In this document: positions 45,357-54,377 of the stretch, piece after piece
Numbering within the stretch: position 1 is the first letter of the stretch
Layout: each line of letters begins with the position of its first letter
Assembly: GCF_030719215.1 (NCBI RefSeq)
Contig: NZ_CP120983.1
Location: 7,440,001-7,504,000 of the forward strand
Direction of reading: 5' to 3'
Length of the DNA: 64,000 nt
Source of the DNA: Streptomyces sp. Alt3
GTDB taxonomy: Bacteria; Actinomycetota; Actinomycetes; Streptomycetales; Streptomycetaceae
Translations under genes and position numbers: made by a program
Notes under the pieces: generated by a model
Database searches by the model: none
What the model was told of the DNA's origin: nothing
What the model saw: the letters and a program-made list of their open reading frames with translations, nothing else

Positions 45357-45911
45357 ATGCGCCGCGACGGAGCCGCCAACAGGGAGAAGGTCCTGCTGGC
45401 CGCCGAGCATGTGTTCGCTGAGAAGGGGGCCGCCGCCTCCACCGATGAGGTCGCGCAGCGGGCCGGGGTCAGCATCGCCACCGTCTTTCGGAATTTCGCC
45501 ACCAAGCAGGACCTCATCGAGGCCACCGCGTGCCGCTACCTGGAGAAGCTGACCGCCCAGGCGCTGGCGCTCGCCGAAAGCCAGGACGCCGGAAAAGCCT
45601 TCGCCTCCCTGATGAGGTCCCTGGCGGCGGCCGGGCCGGTGAAGATGACCCTGCTGGATCTGTTGCCCCCGCACGACGACGACGGCCAGGGCCTGTCCCG
45701 GCCGGTCACCGAGGCCGCCGACGCCTTCCGCGCGGCCCTCGAAGGCGCACTCCACCGCGCCCAGGCCGCCGGCGCCGCGCGCCTCGACGTCACCGGCGAC
45801 GACGTCTCCCTCCTCCTGCGCGCCCTCGCATACGCCACGGACCTCAGCGAAGGCGAGGCACTCGACCGGGCCGTGGGCATCGTCCTCGACGGCCTCGGCG
45901 TACCGCGCTGA
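45357..45911 (+). CDS. TetR-family regulator
   Basis: This ~184-aa protein has the TetR helix-turn-helix REKVLLAAEHVFAEKGAAAS...DEVAQRAGVSIATVFRNFAT (residues ~8-50) and a variable ligand-binding C-terminus. ATG 45357 has AAAAGGGG upstream; TTG 45339 in the same frame would overlap the operator. It is divergent from the PobA-like gene and probably represses it until an aromatic ligand appears (inference). It is cargo of the transposon. Confidence 0.88.
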   Translation: MRRDGAANREKVLLAAEHVFAEKGAAASTDEVAQRAGVSIATVFRNFATKQDLIEATACRYLEKLTAQALALAESQDAGKAFASLMRSLAAAGPVKMTLLDLLPPHDDDGQGLSRPVTEAADAFRAALEGALHRAQAAGAARLDVTGDDVSLLLRALAYATDLSEGEALDRAVGIVLDGLGVPR

Positions 45912-45995
45912 CACCTGATCCCTTCCGTCCAGCCTGTCCCGCGCGCCCGGTCCGATAGGGATGCACCGTCCGGCGCCGGCCCCACCGCTGCCCCG

Positions 45996-48342
45996 TCACA
46001 GCTCGTCCACGGCGGTCTTGTCGCGCAGGGGCCGCAGGCCACCGGGCAGGTCGGGGAGCTGGAAGGAGTACCGGCCGAGCACGTTGATGTGATGTCGCAC
46101 GAACGGGGAGAGCCGGGCGAGATCCTCGTCCCGGACCTCGAAACCGTCACTCCGGAGCTGGGCTACGGCGTCCATATAGCGGGTGTTGAACAGTACGAGT
46201 GCGTTGAGGACGAGGCCCAGCGCGCCGATCTGGTCCTCCATGCCGTCCTGGTAGCGCTGGTAGAGCTGCCTTGCCCGGCCGTGGAAGATCTTCCGGGCGA
46301 GCGCGTGGCGGCCTTCCTGGAGGTTGGCCTGCACCTTGATCTGGCGGCGGTATCCGGGCTCGTCGGCCAGGCGCAGGATGTGCAGGGTTTTCGCGATCCG
46401 CCCGTAGTGCGCGATCGCGTCGCCGAGCGGGGTGGGGCGACCGTCGCGGGACAGCATGCGGATGACGTCGTAGGCGCGGACGGCTCCGGTGTGGATGGAG
46501 CCGATGATCCGCAGGATGTCCTCCCAGTGCCGCTCGATGCGGGCGAGGTCGACCCGGCCGCGGGCGGCGTCCTGGAAGGCGCCGTACGCCTGATCGGCTC
46601 CGGTCCAGGAGAAGACCTCCAGCAACACCTCGGGCAGGTCCACCCGCGGCAGCATCGCGTTCACCGCCGCCCGCAGATCGAGCAGGGAGGCCGGCTCGGG
46701 CTCCGGCTCCAGGGCCGCGAAGTGCAGGCGGCCGTCGTCGTCGAAGACGATCTGCGCGTTGTCCGGGACCCGGGCGGCGACCTCCCGATAGGTGCCGTGC
46801 AGCAGCGCGGCCCGCGCCGCCAGGTGACCGCCCGCCTCCCCGGGCAGGTTCAGCGAGGCCAGCACGGTCGGGCGTGCCTGCTGCCACGCTTCCCCGGCTA
46901 GCAGCTTCGCCCGCGGGTCACCCCACTTGGAGGAGTTGCGGGCGAAGACCTGCTTGCTGCGCAGCATCCGGTGCAGCTGCTCCAGCACGCAGAACGTGTA
47001 CGCCTCGGCCCATCAGCTCCGGCAGCGACAGCAGCGCGCCCAGTACGGCCTCGCCTTCCGGGGTGGCATCGAAGTCCACCACGGTGACCAGCAGCTTCAA
47101 GAACGGGCGGACCGTGCCGAACCGGCCCACCAGCATGGCCCGCCACGCCTCATCGGCATCCGAGTCCAGCGGCGGGGTCAGCTCGAACAGCGCGGCGATT
47201 GCCGCCGCCAGCTCCTGGCGGGGCACCACCTGCTCGATCGCCGCCCACATCGCCTCCAGGCTCGCCACCTTCGGCGGCGCGATCTCCCCGGTGCCGGTAT
47301 CGACCTGCTCGCGCGTGGTGTCGAACACGACCTGGAAGGCGGTCGCCAGCTTCACCGACGCCCGCTCCACCCGCGGCAGTGTCTTCAGCTTCTCCTTCGC
47401 GCTCTCCCGCTCCGCCCGGGCCAGCAGCTTCGTCGCGATCAGCACCTCCAGCAGGTCCAGCGCGTCATCCACCGCCCGCGACGGCAGGTGGACGGTGGTG
47501 GCCAGCAGCGTCGCCAGGCGGCGGGCGTCAGAGTGCTGGCAGCAGCGACGCCTTGCCGTCCACCCCATAGCGCGACAGCTCCGCCAGACGCCGCGGCGGT
47601 ATCCCCGACACATCCACCGCGCCCATCCCGAGCGCGGCGATCTCCTCCGCCCGCTCCAGCGCCCGTTTCATCTGCGGACCCGACACCCGCACCGGCCCCC
47701 GGCGCAGCCGGTCCAGCTCCGAGACCCGCTCACCCGGCGGCACCGTCAGCAGCGAGTCCAGCACCGCCTGCTGCCCCACGCCGAGCATCCCGTACAAGGT
47801 GTCCCACAACCGCTGGTTCGCCGCCTCCCGCACCGACCCCGCCAGCCGGGCCAGACGGCTCGCCCCGGCAGCAGCACCCGGCCCTCGCGCAGACACCCCG
47901 CCGCCACGTCGAACAACGCCTTCGGCCCGTCCCCCGTCGTCCACGCCCGCGCGTCCAGCCACCCCGCCAGCTCCTCGCGGACCTCCGCGAAGTCCCGCCA
48001 GCCCCCGGCCTCCTGGATCTCCCCGGCGTGCGTACGAGCCGTACCGTCCCGCTCGCCGTACAGCTTCAGGCACGAGGCGTCCGCGATCTCCAACTGCCCG
48101 GCCAGATACTCGGCCACCTCCGCCGGCACCTGCCGTGGGTCCGGCATGAACCGGCCCAGAAAGCGCACACTCGTCAGCTGAACCGCGTACCCGAGCCGGT
48201 TGTGCAACCGCCGTTTGGCCTGCACCGCCTCCCGGTCCGCGTCGTCCAGGAAGAAGTACCGCTCCAGCTCCGCCCGTGAAGGAGCCTCGCGGAACGACCC
48301 ATACCGGGCCGCCTGCTCATCCGTCAGGAAATCGACCGCCAC
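45996..48342 (-). pseudogene. tnpA: Tn3-family transposase, multiply frameshifted and lacking its DDE core
   Basis: Reading from 48342, MAVDFLTDEQAARYGSF is the usual N-terminus (DUF4158-like domain). Frame is lost in the CCCC run 47863-47866, again at ~47530-47540, and again at ~47010, where ~35-45 expected residues before YTFCVLEQLHRMLRSKQ are also missing. At ~46598 the sequence jumps from LLEVFSWTGAD to QAYGAFQDAARGRVDLARI, removing ~170 residues that contain the catalytic DDE core. The C-terminus (INVLGRYSFQLPDLPGGLRP) is complete. Coding length is ~780 aa versus ~1000 for the family. It cannot be active. Confidence 0.93.
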
Positions 48343-48431
48343 AGCAGCTCTCCAAAGATCGACAACAACGACCCACGAAGGCTCCGACGCTCAATCACCC
48401 CAGGTCAAAGCACGAAAAAACCCAGCGAACC

Positions 48432-48469
48432 CTTAGCGCACGATCTGACACGGATGTTCCTCAGCCCCC
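48432..48469 (-). repeat. Right 38-bp terminal inverted repeat (IRR)
   Basis: On the - strand it begins GGGGGCTGAGGAACATCCGT and matches IRL at 36 of 38 positions. It is followed by the target duplication GGATC (48470-48474), identical to the one at 42606-42610. Confidence 0.95.
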
Positions 48470-49112
48470 GGATCGTCAACGGTGCGAGTTCCCCGTCGAA
48501 CAGTCCCGCGGACCGGGCCGCCGAGGCCTTCCGGTGCGAGGTCAGGGCGAACTCGTCCTGCTGTTCACGGCTGATGGAGTGCTTCTCCGCGATCAGTTCG
48601 GCGCTCTCGCCGAGCGGCACCGTCCACCGCGGGTCCATCCGGGGGTTGACCATGCGCCAGCCCAGGGTGGTCGACTACATCTCGGTGTGCCCGGCAGGGA
48701 AGGCGCGGTCGCTCTTGGGCAGGACGTACGGGGCGCGGGTCATCGACTCGACACCGCCGGCGACGACGAGCGAGTGGTCGCCCAGCGCCACGGCGCGTGC
48801 GGCGTGGACGACGGCTTCGAGGCCCGAGGCGCAGAGCCGGTTGACGGTCACCCCGGGGACGGAGACCGGCAGACCGGCGAGGAGTGCGGCCATCCTGCCG
48901 ACGTTGCGGTTCTCCTCACCCGCGCCGTTGGCGTTGCCGAGCACCACGTCACCGATGCGCGCGGGGTCGAGCTCCGGGGTGCGGTCGAGCAGCGCGCGGA
49001 TGGCGTGGGCGGCCAGGTCGTCGGGCCGCACCTGGGCGAGCGCCCCGTTGTACCTGCCGACCGGGGTGCGGACGGCGTCGACGACGTACACGTCGCGGGG
49101 ACGGAAGCTCAT
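48470..49112 (-). pseudogene. pcaF: pcaF thiolase, 5' fragment with an internal nonsense codon
   Basis: From ATG 49112 (MSFRPRDVYVVDAVRTPVGR) the frame encodes the N-terminal half of a beta-ketoadipyl-CoA thiolase with the acylated Cys in VNRLCASGLEAV and AGGVESMTRAPYVLPKSDRA. At 48675-48677 a TAG interrupts GHTEM*STTLGWRMVNPRMD, where relatives have Tyr. The frame then resumes (ESAELIAEKHSISREQQDEF) up to the transposon. The gene thus has two independent disabling lesions. Its ATG overlaps the pcaJ stop (ATGA). Confidence 0.92.
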
Positions 49113-49756
49113 GACGCCGCCCTTTCCGCCGTACGGACCGGGGCGGCCGTCCTCTCCAGGACCTCGGCGGCGCTCACCCCGGGGGCGGTCTCCACCAGGA
49201 CCAGGCCGTCGTCGGTCACGTCGAGCACGGCGAGATCCGTGATGACGCGGTGGACGCACGCCTTGCCGGTCAGGGGCAGGGTGCACTCCTCGACGATCTT
49301 GGGGCTGCCGTCCTTGGCCGTGTGCGTCATGGTCACGATGACGCGGCGGGCGCCGTGCACCAGGTCCATGGCCCCGCCGATGCCGGTCACCATCCTGCCC
49401 GGCACCGCCCAGTTGGCGAGGTCGCCCCGGGCCGACACCTCCATGGCCCCGAGCACGGCCGTGTCGATGTGGCCGCCGCGGATCATGCCGAAGGAGAGCG
49501 CGGAGTCGAAGAACGAGGCGCCAGGCCGGACGGTGACCGTCTCCTTGCCCGCGTTGATGAGGTCGGGGTCGACGTCCTCGTCGTACGGGAAGGAGCCGGT
49601 GCCCAGGATGCCGTTCTCGGACTCCAGGACGACGTGCACGCCCTCGGGCAGATGGTTCGGGATCAGCGTCGGCAGTCCGATGCCGAGGTTGACGTACTCG
49701 CCGTCGCGCAGCTCCGCCGCTGCCCTGGCGGCCATCTCGTTCCGGTTCCAGGCCAT
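49109..49756 (-). CDS. pcaJ: 3-oxoadipate CoA-transferase subunit B
   Basis: This 215-aa beta subunit has NLGIGLPTLIPNHLPEGV and the catalytic Glu in LESENGILG. With PcaI it transfers CoA from succinyl-CoA to beta-ketoadipate. It overlaps pcaI by one base (TGATG) and pcaF by four. The adjoining thiolase, now broken, catalysed the next step. The operon order pcaI-pcaJ-pcaF with a divergent IclR regulator supports the beta-ketoadipate assignment over acetoacetate transferase. Confidence 0.88.
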   Translation of the reverse strand: MAWNRNEMAARAAAELRDGEYVNLGIGLPTLIPNHLPEGVHVVLESENGILGTGSFPYDEDVDPDLINAGKETVTVRPGASFFDSALSFGMIRGGHIDTAVLGAMEVSARGDLANWAVPGRMVTGIGGAMDLVHGARRVIVTMTHTAKDGSPKIVEECTLPLTGKACVHRVITDLAVLDVTDDGLVLVETAPGVSAAEVLERTAAPVRTAERAAS

Positions 49757-50526
49757 CAGTCCCGTGCCTCCCGCTCCGTGATCGTCCGCTTCTCGATCTT
49801 CTTGTCCATGGCCTGCCCGGGGGTCAGCGCCACCACCCGCTGCACGAAGATGCCCGGCAGATGCACGTGGTCCGGGTCGATGTCGCCCGGCTCGACCAGT
49901 TCCTCGACCTCGGCGACGGTGACGCGGCCGGCCATGGCGGCGAGCGGGTTGAAGTTGCGCGCGGACCTGTTGAAGACGAGGTTGCCGTGCCGGTCGCCCC
50001 TCGCCGCCCTGACGAGGGCGAAGTCGGTGCGGATGCCGTGCTCCAGGACGTACTCGGTGCCGTCGAAGGTGCGTACCTCCTTGGCGGGGGAGGCCTCGGA
50101 CACCCCGCCCTCGCCGTCGTACCGCCAGGGGATTCCGCCGTCGGCGACCTGCGTCCCCACACCGGCCGGGGTGTAGAACGCGGGGATCCCCGCCCCGCCG
50201 GCCCGGAGCCGCTCGGCCAGGGTGCCCTGCGGGATGAGTTCGAGCTCCAGCTCACCCCCGAGGTACTGCCGGGCGAACTCCTTGTTCCCGCCGATGTACG
50301 AGCCGGTGACCCGGCTGATCCGGCCGGCGGAGAGCAGCACGGCGAGGCCGGTGTCCATCGCTCCGCAGTTGTTGGACACGACACCGAGTCCGCTGACGCC
50401 GCGCGCGTACAGGGCATCGATCAACACGTTCGGCACACCGCTGAGCCCGAAGCCCCCCACCGCCACCGAGGCGCCGTCCGGCACGTCGGCGACGGCCAGC
50501 GCCGCTGACGCGACCACCTTGTCCAT
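49756..50526 (-). CDS. pcaI: 3-oxoadipate CoA-transferase subunit A
   Basis: This ~256-aa alpha subunit has SVAVGGFGLSGVPNVLIDAL, SNNCGAMDTGL, SYIGGNKEF and DFALVRAARGDRHGNLVFN, as in SCOT/PcaI proteins. ATG 50526 is preferred: the ATG at 50538 has AGGGG directly abutting it. It is the first gene of the pcaIJF operon; a perfect dyad sits 26 bp upstream of the start. Confidence 0.88.
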   Translation of the reverse strand: MDKVVASAALAVADVPDGASVAVGGFGLSGVPNVLIDALYARGVSGLGVVSNNCGAMDTGLAVLLSAGRISRVTGSYIGGNKEFARQYLGGELELELIPQGTLAERLRAGGAGIPAFYTPAGVGTQVADGGIPWRYDGEGGVSEASPAKEVRTFDGTEYVLEHGIRTDFALVRAARGDRHGNLVFNRSARNFNPLAAMAGRVTVAEVEELVEPGDIDPDHVHLPGIFVQRVVALTPGQAMDKKIEKRTITEREARD

Positions 50527-50551
50527 GGAACCGCCCATCCCCTAGTGTTCG

Positions 50552-50575
50552 CACAGTGAAGTTTCCTTCACTGTG
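50552..50575. promoter_or_regulatory. Perfect dyad, candidate PcaR operator
   Basis: CACAGTGAA (50552-50560) and TTCACTGTG (50567-50575) are exact complements separated by 6 bp. The dyad lies between pcaI and the divergent IclR gene, closer to pcaI. It fits an IclR-type site controlling pcaIJF. Confidence 0.7.
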
Positions 50576-50719
50576 ATGCCAGGAGTGTGCCGCCCGGATC
50601 GGAGCCCTGTCAACGGCCCGGGCGCGGCGGTCCGCGGCCGGGACCGCCCCGCGGCGTCCGGACACCGCCCACCGCCGTACCGTGTCTCTCCTGCACGGAC
50701 CCACCCGACGGAGACCCAG

Positions 50720-52381
50720 ATGCCACCGACCCGGACCGCTCAGCCCGGCACACAGGTGCCCGCGGAGGCCGTCGCCCCGCTCATGCGGGGCATCGCCGTC
50801 CTGCGCCGGCTGACCGACGCGGACGGCTCCCTCAGCCTCAGCGAACTCGAACGCGCCACCGGCCTGGCCCGCTCGACCGTCGACCGCGTCACGCTCACGC
50901 TGGCCCGCACGGGATACGTCCGCGTCGACGGCAGGTCCGTCACCCTCGCGCCGCGCCTGATGGAGCTGGGCAACGCCTATCTCTCGTCGATCCGCTTCCC
51001 CGGCCTGCTCGGCGACAGCGTGGACGCCCTCGCGGACGAACTCGACGAGTCGGTCTCGCTCGCTGTGCCCGACCACGGGGACATCCGTTTCGTGCACCAG
51101 GCCACCCGGCGCCGCCCGATGTCCCTGAGCTTCCGCATCGGCGACCTGTTGCCCGCCGAACGCACCGCCCCGGGCGCGCTCTTCGCCACCAACTGGGGAG
51201 CCGCGGAGTGGCAGACGTGGAAGGAGAGGCGGCTCCTGGACCCGGAAGGATCCGGCTTCCCGCCCCTGCCCCCGGCCCCGCACGACGGCCACTTCGGGGA
51301 ACGGGTGGACACGGCGCGCGCCGAGGGCTGCGCACTGGACGACCAGCTGATCGAGCCCGGCCTCATCGCCCTCGCCGTGCCCGTGCGGGACCCCGCCGGA
51401 GCCGTCGCGTGCGCGCTCAACGTGGTCAGCCACACCAGCAGGTACACCGCGCGGGACCTGCGCCGGGACCTCCTGCCCCGGCTGCGCGAGGCTGCTTCGG
51501 CGATGGAGCGGCGACTGCGCGAGGCATCCCCCGAGGGCGACGTCGCCACGGCCTCCGGGGCCCTCGCGTCCTGGACCGCGGCCTCGAAACAGGAACTGGG
51601 CCGGGAGTTCGTCGAGTCCCTCGCCAGGGGCCTGACCGTCATCACCGCCTTCGGCGGCGACGGCGCGGCTCTGACGCTCAGTGCCGTGGCCCGCGCGACA
51701 GGTCTCTCACGCGCCTCCGCGCGCCGCGCCCTGATCACCCTGGAACACCTCGGTTACGTCACGGTGGACGACCGCGAACACCGGCTGACACCACGCGTCC
51801 TCTCGCTCGGATATCCGCCGCTGTCCCGCACCACCCTGTCGCGGATCGCGGAGCCGCACCTCGCCGGACTGGCGGGGCGCATCCAGGAATCCGCGTCGCT
51901 CGCCGTCCTCGCCGACGACTCCGTGCAGTACGTCGCACGTGCCGCCACCCGCCGCATCATGAACGTCAACATCACCGTCGGGACCCGCTTCCCTGCCTAC
52001 GCCACATCCCTGGGCAGGGTCCTGCTGGCCGACCTGCCACACGCAGCACTCGGGTCCCTCCTCGACCACGCGGAGCTGCGCCAGCTGGCCCCCCACACCC
52101 TCACCCGCCGGAGCGAACTCGAGGACGTTCTCGAAGGCGTGCGTGCCGGGGGATACGCGCTGGTCGACGAGGAACTGGAAGCCGGCCTGCGCTCGATCGC
52201 CGTACCCGTGCGCGACCGTGACGGCGGCGCGGTCGCGTCCATCAACGTCGCCATGCACAGCAGCAGCCGGACGATCGAGGAATGCCTGGAGCAGGTGTTG
52301 CCGCAACTCCGGCTCACTGCGGGGAGCATCGAGTCCGAACTGCACACCGCGGCGCGCTTCTCCCACATCGCCGTGGTGTGA
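50720..52381 (+). CDS. pcaR: Double-domain IclR-family regulator of the beta-ketoadipate operon
   Basis: This 553-aa protein contains two consecutive IclR units. The first has a winged helix (LSELERATGLARSTVDRVT, ~40-60) and effector domain to ~270. The second has a winged helix (LSAVARATGLSRASARRALI, ~320-345) and a second effector domain to ~550 (TRFPAYATSLGRVLLADLP). Tandem IclR proteins regulate pca genes in actinobacteria and respond to aromatic intermediates. It starts at ATG 50720 and is divergent from pcaI. It looks intact although its target operon is broken in pcaF. Confidence 0.85.
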   Translation: MPPTRTAQPGTQVPAEAVAPLMRGIAVLRRLTDADGSLSLSELERATGLARSTVDRVTLTLARTGYVRVDGRSVTLAPRLMELGNAYLSSIRFPGLLGDSVDALADELDESVSLAVPDHGDIRFVHQATRRRPMSLSFRIGDLLPAERTAPGALFATNWGAAEWQTWKERRLLDPEGSGFPPLPPAPHDGHFGERVDTARAEGCALDDQLIEPGLIALAVPVRDPAGAVACALNVVSHTSRYTARDLRRDLLPRLREAASAMERRLREASPEGDVATASGALASWTAASKQELGREFVESLARGLTVITAFGGDGAALTLSAVARATGLSRASARRALITLEHLGYVTVDDREHRLTPRVLSLGYPPLSRTTLSRIAEPHLAGLAGRIQESASLAVLADDSVQYVARAATRRIMNVNITVGTRFPAYATSLGRVLLADLPHAALGSLLDHAELRQLAPHTLTRRSELEDVLEGVRAGGYALVDEELEAGLRSIAVPVRDRDGGAVASINVAMHSSSRTIEECLEQVLPQLRLTAGSIESELHTAARFSHIAVV

Positions 52382-52418
52382 GCCCGGACAGGCGCCCGGT
52401 GGCGCCGCGGGTGCCCGT

Positions 52419-53564
52419 CTACGCCCCGGAGGAGGAGAACATGTCGACGAGCGTCTGCGGGGCCCGGTCGTGGAACAGGGTCTCCTGCCCCTCTGCGGTC
52501 TCCAGGGCGGTCCGCTCGCTCCGCGGGAACAGGGCCGCCTCGTAGGCCGACAGGGCGGCCTCGGTGTCTCCCGGGTGGGCGGCGACGGCCTGCCCCAGCT
52601 CGGCGCCGTCGATCATGGCGAGGTTGGCTCCCTCCCCGGCGAACGGGGACATCAGGTGCGCGGCGTCCCCGAGCAGGGTCACCCCCGGGACGCGCTGCCA
52701 GCGGTGGCTGACGGGCAGCGCGTGGATGAGCCGTGGGGTCAGCGGACCGTCGGCCCCGGTGATCAGCCCGCGCAGGGCCGGCGACCAGGAGGCGAACTGC
52801 TCCAGCAGTGCGGCCCTGGAACCCTCCGTGTCGGTGAAGTCGATGGTGGACAGCCAGCTCTCGTCGGCGCGCAGCGCCGTGTAGACGTGCAGGCTTCCGT
52901 CCGTCTCGCGGTGCGCCAGGAAACCCTTGTGCTCACCGAGGGCGAAGAACATGCCGCCGCCGATCAGTTCGGCGCATTCGGGGTGGCGGGCGTCGGCGTC
53001 GAGGAGATCCAGCTCGACGAAGGAGATACCGGTGTAGGCGGGCCGTGCCTCCGAGAGCAGTGGCCTGATCCTCGACCAGGCGCCGTCCGCCCCGACGAGC
53101 AGCCCGGTGGTGAACGTGGTGCCGTCCGCCAGCGTCACGCGATGGCGGCCGCCGCCGAGCGGTTCGGCTCCCATGACCTTGGCGCCCCAGCGGACGGTGC
53201 CCTCGGGCAGGGAGTCGAGCAGGAGGTCGCGCAGGTCGCCCCGGTCGATCTCGGGACGCCCGCCGTTGCCGTCGTCCTTCTGCTCCAGAAGTACGCGGGC
53301 CTGCTTGTCGAGTACACGGAGGGCCTCGCCACCGGGGTGGACCCGGGCCCGGAACCCGTCGTACAGCCCCGCGGCGCGGAGTGCCGCCTGCCCGGTCTCC
53401 TCGTGGATGTCGAGCATGCCGCCCTGGGTGCGGGCGTCACGGCCGGCCTCCAGGTCGAGGACGGTGGCTTCGATTCCGTGTCGGTGGAGGACGCGGGCGA
53501 GGACCAGGCCTCCGAGGCCGGCGCCGACGACGGTCACGGGGCGGTGCTGAGTGTTGGTGGTCAT
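52419..53564 (-). CDS. FAD-dependent monooxygenase, TetX-like
   Basis: This 381-aa flavoprotein has VTVVGAGLGGLVLARVLHRH (FAD site), the TetX-type GGMLDIHEETGQAALRAAGL, the DG-type motif LVGADGAWSRIR and LLGDAAHLMSPFAGEGANLA. The family includes Tet(X) tetracycline oxygenases and many hydroxylases of unknown substrate. It follows a TetR gene by 90 bp on the same strand, so it is probably under that repressor. Resistance activity is possible but unproven. Confidence 0.82.
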   Translation of the reverse strand: MTTNTQHRPVTVVGAGLGGLVLARVLHRHGIEATVLDLEAGRDARTQGGMLDIHEETGQAALRAAGLYDGFRARVHPGGEALRVLDKQARVLLEQKDDGNGGRPEIDRGDLRDLLLDSLPEGTVRWGAKVMGAEPLGGGRHRVTLADGTTFTTGLLVGADGAWSRIRPLLSEARPAYTGISFVELDLLDADARHPECAELIGGGMFFALGEHKGFLAHRETDGSLHVYTALRADESWLSTIDFTDTEGSRAALLEQFASWSPALRGLITGADGPLTPRLIHALPVSHRWQRVPGVTLLGDAAHLMSPFAGEGANLAMIDGAELGQAVAAHPGDTEAALSAYEAALFPRSERTALETAEGQETLFHDRAPQTLVDMFSSSGA

Positions 53565-53593
53565 GGTGCTGCCTGCGCTCTCTGCCGTTCGGT

Positions 53594-53628
53594 GGTGTGC
53601 GGTGTGCGGTGTGCGGTGTGCGGTGTGC
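53594..53628. repeat. 7-bp tandem repeat, five copies
   Basis: The unit GGTGTGC is repeated five times in the 90-bp gap between the TetR and TetX-like genes, upstream of the latter. Such a slippage-prone tract may vary in copy number. Confidence 0.9.
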
Positions 53629-53654
53629 GGGCTCCGGGCCGCGTCGCCCTGTGC

Positions 53655-54365
53655 TCAGGACGGGGCGTCGCCCCGGTCGGTGCTCCGGGGGGTGCCGGCC
53701 GTGCCGTTGACGACAGCGCGGAAGATCCAGGCCAGACGCTGCTGCGGGGTGCCGGAACTCAGGTCGGCGCCGAGCGCCGCGATGCGCGGATAGGTCCGGG
53801 AGGGCGCCTGCCCCAGCGCCTCGACGAGCGCGTCGTGGTCGCCCTCCGAGCCGGGATCGCCCGCGCGGGCGGACTGTTCGGCGGCGGTGGCGGTGGCCAC
53901 CTGGAGGAGTACGTCCACCCCCCAGGCCGCCTGCCCGTCGGGTACGCCCCCCTCGTGCAGGAGGGACAGGACCGTCTCGACCAGGGCGAAGTAGTGCGGC
54001 CCGGAGGGCCGGGCGACGAGCGCGGAGTGCGCGAGGCCGGGATGGTCGAACAGGACGCGGGTGTACGACAGGAGCACCTGGGCCAGCCGGTCGCGCCAGT
54101 CGCCGTCGTCGGCCGCGGCCGCCAGATCGACCTCCCCGAGCAGATCCTCCAGGATCGCGGCGTGCAGTTCGGCCGTACCGGCGACGTACACGTACAGCGA
54201 CGCGGGACCGGTGTCGAGCTCCTGGGCCAGCCTGCGCATGGTGACGCGCTGCAGGCCCTCGGCGGCCATGATCCGCACCGCTGCGGCGACGATGGCTTCG
54301 TGGGTGAGGGCCGGCTTCGCGGGGCGGTCGCGGCGGCTGCGGGGTGCGGGGGTTCGCGGGGTCAC
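53655..54365 (-). CDS. TetR-family regulator (TetR-C tetracycline-repressor-like)
   Basis: This ~236-aa protein has the HTH AIVAAAVRIMAAEGLQRVTM...GPASLYVYVAGTAEL (residues ~20-65), the class related to the tetracycline repressor, with a long C-terminal ligand domain (DWRDRLAQVLLSYTRVLFDH). Start: GTG 54365 (VTPRTPAP), since no ATG exists before the HTH. Two operator-like palindromes lie just upstream. It is followed by the TetX-like monooxygenase gene, its presumed target. Confidence 0.85.
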   Translation of the reverse strand: MTPRTPAPRSRRDRPAKPALTHEAIVAAAVRIMAAEGLQRVTMRRLAQELDTGPASLYVYVAGTAELHAAILEDLLGEVDLAAAADDGDWRDRLAQVLLSYTRVLFDHPGLAHSALVARPSGPHYFALVETVLSLLHEGGVPDGQAAWGVDVLLQVATATAAEQSARAGDPGSEGDHDALVEALGQAPSRTYPRIAALGADLSSGTPQQRLAWIFRAVVNGTAGTPRSTDRGDAPS

Positions 54366-54377
54366 CCCCCGAACGTA

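Larger units (their letters stand above)
42611..48469. mobile_element. Defective Tn3-family transposon, 5,859 bp, inserted in pcaF
   Basis: The element is bounded by 38-bp inverted repeats that begin GGGG and end CTAAG, as in Tn3, and by the 5-bp duplication GGATC on both sides (42606-42610 and 48470-48474). It carries a tyrosine-recombinase pseudogene, a PobA-like monooxygenase, a TetR regulator and a Tn3-family transposase pseudogene with DDE-core loss and frameshifts. It therefore cannot move by itself. Excision in silico restores the thiolase frame, which proves the insertion point. Confidence 0.95.

Noticed and set aside
48675..48677. TAG in pcaF as a recoded (pyrrolysine-type) codon
   Set aside because: Relatives have Tyr at this place and the gene is also split by a transposon; a simple nonsense mutation is far likelier.
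52419..53564. Calling the flavoprotein a tetracycline-resistance gene
   Set aside because: TetX-like motifs are shared by many hydroxylases; sequence alone does not show this substrate.
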